Below, piece by piece: positions 25,301 through 33,418 of a DNA stretch of 33,418 bases (positions are counted from its first letter, which is position 1; each line of letters opens with the position of its first letter). The DNA lies in NCBI GenBank assembly GCA_019638025.1, contig JAHBUO010000020.1:1-33418 (forward strand), in the 5' to 3' direction. The notes beneath the pieces were generated by a model, which was not told where the DNA came from, ran no database searches, and saw only the letters and a program-made list of their open reading frames with translations. The stretch comes from Ignavibacteriaceae bacterium. Lineage in GTDB: Bacteria; Bacteroidota; Ignavibacteria; Ignavibacteriales; Ignavibacteriaceae. Both the position numbers and the translations under genes were made by a program.

Positions 25301-25452
25301 AGCTATCAGGGAAACCAACCGGTGGTGAATCATCAACCGGATTGGGTCTTTCAATTGTGAAATACATTGTTGAACTTCATGGCGGTATAGTTTGGGCTGA
25401 AAGCAAACTTGATGTTGGCACTAAATTTTTTATAAAAATTCCTCTGAAGTAG
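22315..25452 (+). CDS. Membrane sensor histidine kinase with two-component propeller and Y_Y_Y domains
   Basis: A 1045-residue hybrid-type sensor without receiver domain. A signal peptide/anchor near residues 14-32 is followed by a long periplasmic double propeller of Reg_prop repeats (GGIWISDLTGILHY, SNLWIGTDGGILLL, STIWVGSENGVYAL, SRLWVGTAGGLAYA) to about 640. A Y_Y_Y domain (about 665-740) follows, then one transmembrane helix (746-769) and a coiled coil (about 780-825). The kinase core has the HisKA phosphoacceptor His834 (AAHDLKNPLHAI), N-box around Asn945 (HAIENIVSNAVKY), G1 DEGIGID (977-983) and G2 GLGLS (1009-1013). The TTG start overlaps the thyA stop. No response regulator is encoded nearby, so the partner is elsewhere. 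The periplasmic ligand is unknown. Confidence 0.93.
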   Translation: MRLSFSIESYPLKAKIFILLFGIIFSKNLYPQAYSKIIFNNENGLSSNLVKAIVHDSIGFTYIATDGGLVKFDGKSFKNIQNELPSLYIKDVHCTKKGEILVLTDFGLVKIEEINGIQKYINLVSASAEDSDSTLNYPKMIFEDSKGGIWISDLTGILHYSQGKSKKYLFDLEYLADSYFRSFQVIEIEKKIYAISMNGYFFEFNRTKERFSLLNFNINSPSMSIDAVLKTKENTLLLGTSKGIYQTTSFSNSNGIRFELISEIKSISTLCYDADDNLFVGSWHSGLYLKKKNSNSFSEYDLPISKSVKEIFRDINSNLWIGTDGGILLLKRTKFQKVDLPITAGYTSSTNISSLVFAKNKRIYFTDGQSIFFVNSADKLINTKLFYQSETNNIYTITSDSTGVWISFRGGRLEYRSHNSAQLIHSTTILQDRFNVLFVDKAENLWGYLGRSKRIMKFDRNFKTENIEIEENQLTTISVFHQEESGKILIGGNGRKAFLFEYSPEQKKFLNISSTFKGNINSNLYVMDIYNGSPKLFATSIGLFTEEGSEIEHDIYNENFKLTLTKSVLRSKYSTIWVGSENGVYALLKNDFIHFDKSDGLPNSSIIARGLVLDDFSRLWVGTAGGLAYASENEIGNNRTSTPIIIGYSKEIKSNLISGDDFQSIKAGSTIDFTFISIAYPADNIAYQYRVMGPGFDTTWSEPTKTNTLSLRNLSAGNYELHVTARDMGAGRSSTSRFNFKVEYNWYASPLMLLLYFLLLLVFVFLITMKINEYKINSLKRREKELSELVSKRTDALNNSLQKTENLLIESERAKDELAKANEFKIKLLNLAAHDLKNPLHAIIGFSSVMEEESEDTEVKRMAGFILQSSQAMVKQIEEILQNAAARAKEIQISKSEINLNKLLTTVVDKFSAQVEMKKQNIQILPTDDFVAMVDPEWLSHAIENIVSNAVKYTPFEKNIYIELTKGKEDFTLLVEDEGIGIDEKEIHLLFKEFQKLSGKPTGGESSTGLGLSIVKYIVELHGGIVWAESKLDVGTKFFIKIPLK

Positions 25453-25455
25453 TAA

Positions 25456-25935
25456 GTGAAAAAGATTATAATCGCAGCAATAGCAAAAAATAATGTAATC
25501 GGTAAAAGTAATGGTGAAATGTCCTGGCATATAAAAGAGGAATTTCAACACTTTAAAGAAACTACAACCGGATATCCCATTTTGATGGGTCGCAAAACAT
25601 TTCAATCATTAAATAAACCTCTTCCTAATCGCGAGAATATAATCGTTTCAAGAAATCACAATTTTAAGCCAGACTTTTTATCTACTCATATTGTTAAATC
25701 TATAAAAGAAGGTATTGACCTCGCTTTAACTTTTCAAAAGGAAAAAGTATTTATAATAGGTGGAGGAGAGATTTACCGCCAAGCTTTAACTATAGCTGAT
25801 GAAATGATTTTGTCTCATCTTAACTTTGATGCAGAAGGTGATGTGTTGTTCCCAAGTTTTTCTTTAAATGATTGGAAGATTAATTCAGAAGAGAAACGAG
25901 ATTTATTTACGATTGTTCACTATTCGAAAAAATGA
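25456..25935 (+). CDS. folA: FolA: dihydrofolate reductase
   Basis: Reduces dihydrofolate to tetrahydrofolate with NADPH. The 159-residue length is standard. Visible motifs: IIAAIAKNNVIGKSNGEMSWH (split here as AIAKNNVIG and GEMSWH), the catalytic acid position occupied by Glu29 (Asp27 in E. coli), LMGRKTFQSL for NADPH binding, LPNRENIIVSRN, and VFIIGGGEIYRQAL. The usual Pro of the MPW triplet is Ser (MSW). The GTG start three bases after the kinase stop is supported by the N-terminal MKKIIIAAIAKN, which is where the family begins; no ATG is available. mutL follows by nine bases. Confidence 0.96.
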   Translation: MKKIIIAAIAKNNVIGKSNGEMSWHIKEEFQHFKETTTGYPILMGRKTFQSLNKPLPNRENIIVSRNHNFKPDFLSTHIVKSIKEGIDLALTFQKEKVFIIGGGEIYRQALTIADEMILSHLNFDAEGDVLFPSFSLNDWKINSEEKRDLFTIVHYSKK

Positions 25936-25944
25936 AATTCAAAA

Positions 25945-27798
25945 ATGTCAAAAATTAAAATATTACCGGAAAGTTTAGCTAATAAAATTGCAGCCGGAGA
26001 AGTAGTTCAGCGTCCTGAATCTGTTGTTAAGGAACTTCTCGAAAATGCAATAGATGCAAATGCTTCGGAAATTTCGCTGTTAATAAAGAGAGCCGGAAAA
26101 GTTTTAATACAAGTTATTGATAACGGCGATGGAATGTCCGAGGATGATGCACTGTTGTGCATTTTGAAACATGCAACGAGCAAAATTGCTAATGATGATG
26201 ATCTGGAAGCAATCAAAACTCTCGGCTTTAGGGGAGAAGCTTTAAGTTCCATAATTGCAGTAAGTCAAGTTGAAATTAAAACTCAGCAAGATGATGTAGA
26301 TTTAGGTATTCATCTTAAAATAGATGATGGGCAAAGTATTCAAAAATTTTATGGTTCTTTTGCAAAAGGCACTTCGGTTTCAGTTAAGAATCTTTTCTTT
26401 AACACGCCGGCGCGTAGAAATTTTCTAAAAACAGATACAACAGAAACACGACATATCATTGAAACTTTCAATCGAATCTCGTTGAGCCATCCAAACTTAA
26501 CATTAAAACTATATATTGATGATGAGTTGACACTTGATTTTCAAGGAGGAACTTTAGACGATAGAATTAGTCAAGTTTTTGGTGAAGGGATTTCATCAGC
26601 GATAATTAAAGTGGAGGAGAGAACCGAGTATTTATCGATATATGGTGTAATTGGAAAGCCTTCGCTTCTCAAAAAATCGAGGGGTGACCAATATTTGTTT
26701 TTAAATAATCGATTTGTAATCAGCAAACAGATAAATCATGCTGTCTTTACTGCTTACGAGAATGTTTTGGAAAAGGGAGACTACCCATTTTTTATACTTT
26801 TTATTGTTATCGACCCACACAGGATTGATATTAATGTGCATCCCTCAAAACTTGAAGTCCGGTTTGATGATGAGAAAGATATCTACTCTTTCGTTGTCTC
26901 CGTTTTACGAAAAGCATTGGCAAATTATGATTTAGTTCCGAACATGATTTTTTCACATCCTATGCAATCAGATAAGGAAAGAATGGTTATTTCTCCATAT
27001 CAGAGGAGTGAAAAAAATGATTTTTCAGATAGACCCACAAGCAAAGTAAAACCGAGTTCTCTTAGTTTTGATGATAAAGATCTGGATAAACTTTTTGGTA
27101 GTCTTTCATTATCAGTCGAGAATCAAACACCTTCTGAAAAGACTCCTGATCCTTTTGAAAACAATGAAATTAGTAAAGCTACTTACAAATCATCGGTAGT
27201 AAAGACATCAAACGAGGATAAAGAGAGTTCAAGTTTTATTATTCAGTTACATAACAAATATATATTATCACAAATTAAATCCGGTTTGATGATTATCGAC
27301 CAACACGCAGCACATGAGCGAATCCTTTACGAAAAAGCTCTCAAAATGTTGGAGATAAATCTTCCTTTTGCTCAACCTCTTCTTTTTCCTAAAACTATTG
27401 AAGTTGATGCCGCAAAAATGATTGTGCTTAAGGAGCTTGAATCTTATTTAATAAAGTTAGGGTTCGAAATCAAGTTTTTTGGTAAAAATGCAGTAATTAT
27501 CGAAGCTGTTCCGCAGGATATCCGCTCCGGTTTTGAGGAAGATATTTTACTCGAAATTATTGATGAATATCAAACTAATCGGAGAGAAAAGAAAGTTATT
27601 GAAGTTAAAGATAACATGGCAAAATCATTTTCTTGTAAAACAGCTATCAAAACAGGTGATAGGTTATCAGAAACAGAGATGCGAGTCTTGATAGATCAGC
27701 TTTTCGCAACTTCGATGCCTTATGTTTGTCCCCACGGACGACCAATTGTAGTTAAAATCCAACTTGATGAGTTAGATAGAAGATTCGGAAGAACTTAG
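25945..27798 (+). CDS. mutL: MutL: DNA mismatch repair protein with endonuclease motif
   Basis: A 617-residue GHKL ATPase that couples MutS mismatch recognition to strand incision. N-terminal motifs: IAAGEVVQRPESVVKELLEN (split as IAAGEVVQRP and KELLEN, catalytic Glu30, Mg ligand Asn34), DNGDGM (with Asp59), GFRGEAL and GTSVSVKNLFFNTPARR. After a polar linker (about 340-420) the C-terminal domain carries DQHA(x2)E(x4)E with Asp452, Glu458 and Glu463, plus SCKTAIK and C595PHGRP. These indicate an active metal-dependent nicking site, as in bacteria lacking MutH. The gene is coupled to folA; no mutS lies in the window. A candidate promoter follows its stop for the next block. Confidence 0.97.
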   Translation: MSKIKILPESLANKIAAGEVVQRPESVVKELLENAIDANASEISLLIKRAGKVLIQVIDNGDGMSEDDALLCILKHATSKIANDDDLEAIKTLGFRGEALSSIIAVSQVEIKTQQDDVDLGIHLKIDDGQSIQKFYGSFAKGTSVSVKNLFFNTPARRNFLKTDTTETRHIIETFNRISLSHPNLTLKLYIDDELTLDFQGGTLDDRISQVFGEGISSAIIKVEERTEYLSIYGVIGKPSLLKKSRGDQYLFLNNRFVISKQINHAVFTAYENVLEKGDYPFFILFIVIDPHRIDINVHPSKLEVRFDDEKDIYSFVVSVLRKALANYDLVPNMIFSHPMQSDKERMVISPYQRSEKNDFSDRPTSKVKPSSLSFDDKDLDKLFGSLSLSVENQTPSEKTPDPFENNEISKATYKSSVVKTSNEDKESSSFIIQLHNKYILSQIKSGLMIIDQHAAHERILYEKALKMLEINLPFAQPLLFPKTIEVDAAKMIVLKELESYLIKLGFEIKFFGKNAVIIEAVPQDIRSGFEEDILLEIIDEYQTNRREKKVIEVKDNMAKSFSCKTAIKTGDRLSETEMRVLIDQLFATSMPYVCPHGRPIVVKIQLDELDRRFGRT

Positions 27799-27806
27799 TT
27801 GATTAT

Positions 27807-27836
27807 TTTGTTATTTAGCTAATGTCTTTATATTTG
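27807..27836 (+). promoter_or_regulatory. Candidate Bacteroidota-type promoter before the mutase gene
   Basis: TTTG (27807-27810), an 18-base spacer and TATATTTG (27829-27836) give a perfect match to both boxes of the Bacteroidota TTTG/TAnnTTTG promoter. Initiation near 27843 gives a leader of roughly 38 bases. It lies in the 82-base gap after mutL. Confidence 0.5.
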
Positions 27837-27880
27837 TATAAAGAAAGATCATCAATCCCTTTATCTGAGGAGTGAACGAA

Positions 27881-29536
27881 ATGCATTCAGAAGAATTTTT
27901 AATCAAAAAAAATCAGTACGAAGAGAAGGAAAGAGTTGCTAAAAATACGGGTATGAAATTTACAACCGTTAGTAGCGAAGAAATTAAAACTCTATATACT
28001 CCATTAGATATACAAAATTTTGATTATTTAGATTCTCTTAATTTTCCGGGAGAGTATCCATTTACGCGTGGTATTCACGTCAATGGATATCGTGGAAAAA
28101 TTTGGACGATGCGTCAGTTTGCCGGTTTTGGCTCACCCGAAGATACGAATGAACGATTTCATTATTTATTAAAACATGGGCAAACCGGACTTTCTGTTGC
28201 TTTCGATTTACCCACACTCATGGGTTGGGACGCTGATGCCGAATTAAGTGAAGGTGAGGTCGGAATTTGTGGAGTCTCTATTTCTTCACTCAAAGATATG
28301 GAAATTCTTTTCGACAAAATTCCGCTTGATAAAGTTTCTACATCAATGACAATTAATTCACCTGCTGCGATGGTTTTTGCATTTTATCTCGCAGTAGCAC
28401 AACAACAAAATCTTTCTTTCGATAAATTAAGAGGTACACTTCAGAACGATATTCTTAAAGAATATATAGCTCAAAAAGAATATATTTTCCCTCCGAATCC
28501 ATCAATGCGAATCATTGTTGATATGATTGAATTTTGTAAGAATGAAGTTCCTCAATGGAATCCGGTCAGTGTAAGCGGATATCATATTAGAGAAGCAGGC
28601 TCTACTGCGGTTCAAGAGTTAGCATATACATTAGCAGATGGTTTTGCTTACATTGAAGCTTGTATGGAGAGAGGAATAGATGTTGATGAGTTTGCTCCTC
28701 GAATTTCGTTTTTCTTCAATTCGCACCTCGACTTTTTTGAAGAAATTGCAAAATTTAGAGCTGCAAGAAGAATATACGCACGTAGAATGAAAGAACGTTA
28801 TGGCGCACAAAATCCCCGTTCTTGGTGGATGAGATTCCATACACAAACAGCCGGTTGTACACTCACTGCACAGCAGCCGGAAAATAATATTGTAAGAACA
28901 GCGTTTCAGGCTTTAGCAGCTGTGCTTGGTGGAACTCAATCGCTACATACAAATTCAATGGATGAAACCCTTGCTCTTCCGAGTGAAAAAGCTGTTAAAA
29001 TCGCATTGAGGACTCAGCAGTTAATCGCTTATGAAACGGGAGTAATAAACACCGTTGACCCACTTGGTGGAAGCTATTTTATCGAATCACTTACTGACAA
29101 AATGGAAGCTCAAGCTAATGAAATTTTTAATCAAATAGATTCTTTCGGTGGCGTGATTCCTGCAATTGAAGCAGGATATTTTCAAAAAGAAATTGCTGAT
29201 GCAGCATACAGATATCAACGCGAAGTCGAGAAAAAAGAAAAATTTATAGTCGGAGTAAATGAGTTTATCGAGGAAGATGAAAAAGTTGATATACCAATTT
29301 TAACAGTATCACCTGAAGTTGAGAAAATGCAGAGACAAAGATTGGCTGATATAAAGCAATCAAGAAATCTTGAAAAGGTTAATGATTCATTGAACCAAAT
29401 CAAAAATGCTTGTGTTGATGGGAATAACATAATGCCAATTTTAGTTGAAGCAGCAAGAAACTATGTAACTCTTGGTGAAATGATTGGAGAAATGAAAGAA
29501 GTATTCGGTATTTATGAAGAAACTGTCGTATTCTAA
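27881..29536 (+). CDS. Methylmalonyl-CoA mutase-type large (catalytic) subunit
   Basis: A 551-residue catalytic TIM-barrel subunit of the adenosylcobalamin-dependent acyl-CoA mutases. Family landmarks: [76 protein letters not shown] and [11 protein letters not shown]. The Arg in PSMR (residue 210) matches the carboxylate-binding Arg of methylmalonyl-CoA mutase, where isobutyryl-type enzymes carry a different residue, and the Tyr in NGYRGK aligns with its active-site Tyr; both favour methylmalonyl-CoA. The chain stops at FGIYEE without the C-terminal B12-binding domain, so a separate small subunit is needed and is not in the window. GAGGAG just upstream supports the ATG; an in-frame GTG nine bases earlier is less likely. 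Confidence 0.92.
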   Translation: MHSEEFLIKKNQYEEKERVAKNTGMKFTTVSSEEIKTLYTPLDIQNFDYLDSLNFPGEYPFTRGIHVNGYRGKIWTMRQFAGFGSPEDTNERFHYLLKHGQTGLSVAFDLPTLMGWDADAELSEGEVGICGVSISSLKDMEILFDKIPLDKVSTSMTINSPAAMVFAFYLAVAQQQNLSFDKLRGTLQNDILKEYIAQKEYIFPPNPSMRIIVDMIEFCKNEVPQWNPVSVSGYHIREAGSTAVQELAYTLADGFAYIEACMERGIDVDEFAPRISFFFNSHLDFFEEIAKFRAARRIYARRMKERYGAQNPRSWWMRFHTQTAGCTLTAQQPENNIVRTAFQALAAVLGGTQSLHTNSMDETLALPSEKAVKIALRTQQLIAYETGVINTVDPLGGSYFIESLTDKMEAQANEIFNQIDSFGGVIPAIEAGYFQKEIADAAYRYQREVEKKEKFIVGVNEFIEEDEKVDIPILTVSPEVEKMQRQRLADIKQSRNLEKVNDSLNQIKNACVDGNNIMPILVEAARNYVTLGEMIGEMKEVFGIYEETVVF

Positions 29537-30414
29537 TGTTCGTGGAATATCTTAAACTATTAAGAATTACTCAATGGATTAAGAATTTTTTCTTATTTGT
29601 TCCATTAGTGTTTTCAAAACACTTATTCCATCCCGGTTATTTTGAGACGTCACTAAAGGGATTTATTATCTTTTGTTTCATCTCAAGTGTAGTCTATATA
29701 ATGAATGATATTGCGGATGTTGAATCAGACAGACTTCATCCAAAGAAAAAGTTCCGTCCGCTTGCATCCGGCAAAATTCAAAAAAAGAATGCAATACTGA
29801 TTGCTTCAGGATTCAGTACTTTTTTTATAGTGATGCTTGTACAATCAAACTTATCATTTGTCTATTTCGCAGTTGGATATTTGGTACTCAACATTTTTTA
29901 TACGTTTTCACTAAAGCATATTGTCCTTTTAGATATCTTTAGTATTGCTGCCGGATTTATGATTCGAATTGCTGCAGGAGCAGTAATCATTAATGTTGAA
30001 TTGTCAAGTTGGTTAATTTTGACTACATTATTTTTATCTTTATTCTTAGCTGTTTCAAAAAGGCGTTCCGAATTAGTTCAAAAAACCGGTGAATCAGAAT
30101 TTTCTTCCCGAAAAGTATTGGAAAGCTATTCGATAAACTTTTTAGACCAGATTGCAACAATTGCCGGAGCGGGTGTGATAGTCTCTTATGCCCTATACAC
30201 AGTTTCTTCACGTACAATCACAATTTTTCGAACAGAGAATTTGATTTACTCCACTGTCTTTGTCGTTTACGGAATTTTCCGCTATATGTTTATTGTGATG
30301 AGCAATAACAAGGGTGAAAATACTTCAGAAGATATTGTGAGTGATTTGCCCATGATTGTAAATGCTATACTTTATTCAATTTTTGTAATATTAGTTGTAT
30401 ATCATATAATATGA
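29536..30414 (+). CDS. UbiA-family prenyltransferase, polyprenyl-phosphate phosphoribosyltransferase-like
   Basis: A 292-residue integral membrane protein with about eight hydrophobic helices. N57DIADVESD65RLHPKKKFRPLASG contains the NDxxDxxxDR motif that binds prenyl-diphosphate/Mg. The RxHPxKxxRPxASG extension and the WIKNFFLFVPL N-terminus are typical of the branch that includes mycobacterial DPPR synthase (transfer of phosphoribose to polyprenyl phosphate). The second Asp-rich motif region appears later as SKRRSELVQKTGE. The ATG shares a base with the mutase stop (TAATG). A role in making lipid-linked pentose for the envelope is suggested by the subfamily, not proven; a quinone-type prenyltransferase is the alternative. 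Confidence 0.85.
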   Translation: MFVEYLKLLRITQWIKNFFLFVPLVFSKHLFHPGYFETSLKGFIIFCFISSVVYIMNDIADVESDRLHPKKKFRPLASGKIQKKNAILIASGFSTFFIVMLVQSNLSFVYFAVGYLVLNIFYTFSLKHIVLLDIFSIAAGFMIRIAAGAVIINVELSSWLILTTLFLSLFLAVSKRRSELVQKTGESEFSSRKVLESYSINFLDQIATIAGAGVIVSYALYTVSSRTITIFRTENLIYSTVFVVYGIFRYMFIVMSNNKGENTSEDIVSDLPMIVNAILYSIFVILVVYHII

Positions 30415-30415
30415 A

Positions 30416-30847
30416 ATGAAAAAATTAGCCGGCTTTTTCCTATTGGTATTATTTAGTGGTTGTAGCTCACAACTTCAGGAAAATCAACATCTAGTAGTTG
30501 TCAATGAAGTTAATGTTTGGTTCAATTTGATGCCCGGTGGAGAACCAACATTTCATTTTAGTGGACAAATAGGTGTTGATACTGAAATTGATGAAACTAT
30601 TGAGCTATCAGACGTTGAGATTTTCCAATCAGACAAAAGCATTGTAAAAGTTAAACCTTTTTTCACTCGATTGACAAAACAATTACCACAAAACAATAAA
30701 TATCTATATTTATTCGGATTACGAGAAGGGTTATCAACAAAAGGCGTTAATCCGGAACTACCTATTAATGTTAAGTTATTCTTTAAATTCCAAAATGAAT
30801 CAATAATCAAACACATTTCTGATATCCCGATTGAAAAAGTCTATTAA
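30416..30847 (+). CDS. Small lipoprotein of unknown function
   Basis: A 143-residue predicted lipoprotein: MKKLAGFFLLVLFSGC with Cys16 as lipidation site. The mature part is predicted to be a beta-sandwich. It is rich in strands such as VVNEVNVWFNLMPGG and FHFSGQIGVDT, and has no catalytic motif; the overall look recalls small Ig-like secreted domains. It begins one base after the prenyltransferase stop, so it shares the mutase transcript. I do not recognise the family. Confidence 0.62.
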   Translation: MKKLAGFFLLVLFSGCSSQLQENQHLVVVNEVNVWFNLMPGGEPTFHFSGQIGVDTEIDETIELSDVEIFQSDKSIVKVKPFFTRLTKQLPQNNKYLYLFGLREGLSTKGVNPELPINVKLFFKFQNESIIKHISDIPIEKVY

Positions 30848-30889
30848 TGTAAATTCTAATCATTTTAATAATCGCTATCAAAATTCAAA

Positions 30890-30921
30890 TTTGCTCACAG
30901 ACTAATTTTATCATAAATTTA
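30890..30921 (+). promoter_or_regulatory. Candidate promoter for tgt-yajC-ribBA
   Basis: TTTG (30890-30893), a 20-base spacer and TAAATTTA (30914-30921; last base differs from TAnnTTTG). Initiation near 30928 would leave a leader of about 17 bases before the TTG start of tgt. It sits in the 97-base gap after the lipoprotein gene. Confidence 0.35.
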
Positions 30922-30938
30922 ACATTCATTAATTTTAG

Positions 30939-32407
<1,469 letters not shown>

Positions 32408-32420
32408 ATTAGGATATAGT

Positions 32421-33418
32421 ATGTTTTGCACGGTTGAAGAAGCTATTGATGAAATTAAACTTGGCAAAGTTATAATTGTTATCGATGATGAAGATAGAGA
32501 AAATGAAGGTGATTTTGTCTGTGCAGCAGAATTTGTTACTCCCGAAATAATCAATTTTATGATTAACCAGGGGCGCGGGTTAGTTTGTGTTCCACTAGAA
32601 AAGAAACGATTACAAGAACTGGAATTGCCTTTAATGGTTGATTCAAATTCTGCTTTGCATGGAACACAATTTACTGTTACCATCGACGCAGTTGAGGGAA
32701 CAACTACAGGTATCTCTGCAGCAGATAGAGCGGTTACAATAAAAAAATTAGTTGAACCAGATTCAAAGAGAAATGACTTTGCGGTACCGGGGCATATTTT
32801 CCCGTTACAGGCATTTGATGAAGGAGTTTTAAGAAGAGCAGGTCATACAGAAGCTGTTGTTGATTTATGTAAGATTGCCGGATTGAATCCAATTGGTGTT
32901 CTGTGCGAAATCTTAAAAGATAATGGTGAGATGGCTCGTACTCCTGACTTGATTGAAATTGCCAATAAGTTTAATTTGAAGGTACTTACAGTTCAGGCTT
33001 TAATCAATTACAGAATTCAAAAAGAAAGGTTGGTCGAGCGTGTTACTGAAATTAATCTTCCGACAGCACTTGGTGAGTTCCAACTTTACTTATATCGATC
33101 AATATTGGATAATAAAGAGCATTTAGCATTAGTAAAGGGGGACTTAAAATCTGAAAATCCCCCATTAGTTAGGATGCATTCAGAGTGCTTAACGGGCGAT
33201 GTTTTTCATTCATTGAGATGTGATTGTCATGACCAACTAAATACAGCTATCAAACTTATTTCTGAAGAAGAATCAGGAGTGGTTGTTTACATGCGACAAG
33301 AAGGGCGTGGGATCGGACTTTTGAACAAGATTCTGGCATATAAGCTTCAGGATGACGGAAAAGATACTGTTGAAGCAAATGAAGCTTTAGGTTTCAAAGC
33401 TGATCTTCGTGATTATGG
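32421..33418 (+). CDS. ribBA: RibBA: 3,4-dihydroxy-2-butanone-4-phosphate synthase / GTP cyclohydrolase II, 3' end cut off
   Basis: The first 332 codons of a bifunctional riboflavin-synthesis enzyme; the frame is open to the window end. The N-terminal half makes dihydroxybutanone phosphate from ribulose-5-phosphate: [11 protein letters not shown] (acidic Mg/substrate loop) and [12 protein letters not shown] (catalytic His). The loop normally reading RRPGH is VPGH here. The C-terminal half opens [23 protein letters not shown] supplies the zinc cysteines and [12 protein letters not shown] the following conserved motif. The ATG at 32421 is preceded by TTAGGATA, and 13 bases separate it from yajC. 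There is no room for an FMN riboswitch upstream, so if one exists it would act elsewhere. Confidence 0.95.
   Translation, partial: MFCTVEEAIDEIKLGKVIIVIDDEDRENEGDFVCAAEFVTPEIINFMINQGRGLVCVPLEKKRLQELELPLMVDSNSALHGTQFTVTIDAVEGTTTGISAADRAVTIKKLVEPDSKRNDFAVPGHIFPLQAFDEGVLRRAGHTEAVVDLCKIAGLNPIGVLCEILKDNGEMARTPDLIEIANKFNLKVLTVQALINYRIQKERLVERVTEINLPTALGEFQLYLYRSILDNKEHLALVKGDLKSENPPLVRMHSECLTGDVFHSLRCDCHDQLNTAIKLISEEESGVVVYMRQEGRGIGLLNKILAYKLQDDGKDTVEANEALGFKADLRDY

Noticed and set aside
32408..32420. FMN riboswitch before ribBA
   Set aside because: Only 13 bases separate yajC and ribBA, far too short for the element.

Overview
The window looks like a chromosomal segment of an AT-rich bacterium (about one third G+C by eye) from the Bacteroidota/Chlorobiota/Ignavibacteriota group. 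Evidence: a bacillithiol-type BshC, two PorV/PorQ-like outer-membrane barrels, a secreted protein with a type IX-like/FlgD-like C-terminal domain, a two-component propeller (Reg_prop/Y_Y_Y) histidine kinase, and several candidate promoters of the TTTG(A)/TAnnTTTG type described for Bacteroidota. Genes are packed tightly, with many start/stop overlaps and several TTG or GTG starts. No rRNA, tRNA, CRISPR, insertion sequence or phage gene was seen. No gene-free stretch reaches 300 bases; the longest gaps are 7231-7376 and 18445-18568.

Layout. (A) 1-5598, plus strand: partial ymdB-like phosphodiesterase, folD, deoC, a small HicB-like protein, trmH, aroA and an orphan sugar-type ABC ATPase: a housekeeping run for folate, nucleoside, tRNA and aromatic metabolism. 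(B) 5602-7230, minus: bshC. It is divergent from the next block across a strikingly symmetric promoter pair. (C) 7377-14032, plus: flippase-like membrane protein, GT2 glycosyltransferase, NodB-type deacetylase, a second GT2, a radical SAM protein, an outer-membrane barrel and an M50 (site-2) protease. The first five genes are translationally coupled and look like an uncharacterised envelope glycolipid/polysaccharide cassette. (D) 14085-18444, plus: lipoprotein, secreted sortable protein and two PorV/PorQ-family barrels, probably a type IX secretion-linked surface module. (E) 18569-20635, plus: GNAT/FemAB-like acyltransferase and GT4 glycosyltransferase, converging on a minus-strand SAM methyltransferase (20630-21421). 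(F) 21479-27798, plus: thyA, a 1045-residue membrane histidine kinase, folA and mutL, with a sensor kinase wedged between thymidylate synthase and dihydrofolate reductase. (G) 27881-30847, plus: catalytic subunit of a methylmalonyl-CoA-type mutase, UbiA-family prenyltransferase (polyprenyl-phosphate phosphoribosyltransferase-like) and a small lipoprotein. (H) 30945-end, plus: tgt, yajC and the 5' part of ribBA.

How the genes work together: FolD, ThyA and FolA make up most of the one-carbon/thymidylate cycle. DeoC handles deoxyribose phosphate. TrmH and Tgt modify tRNA. MutL serves mismatch repair. The central 11 kb is devoted to the cell envelope. The most novel candidates are the coupled flippase/GT2/deacetylase/GT2/radical-SAM cassette, the thyA-kinase-folA arrangement and the mirror-symmetric divergent promoter.
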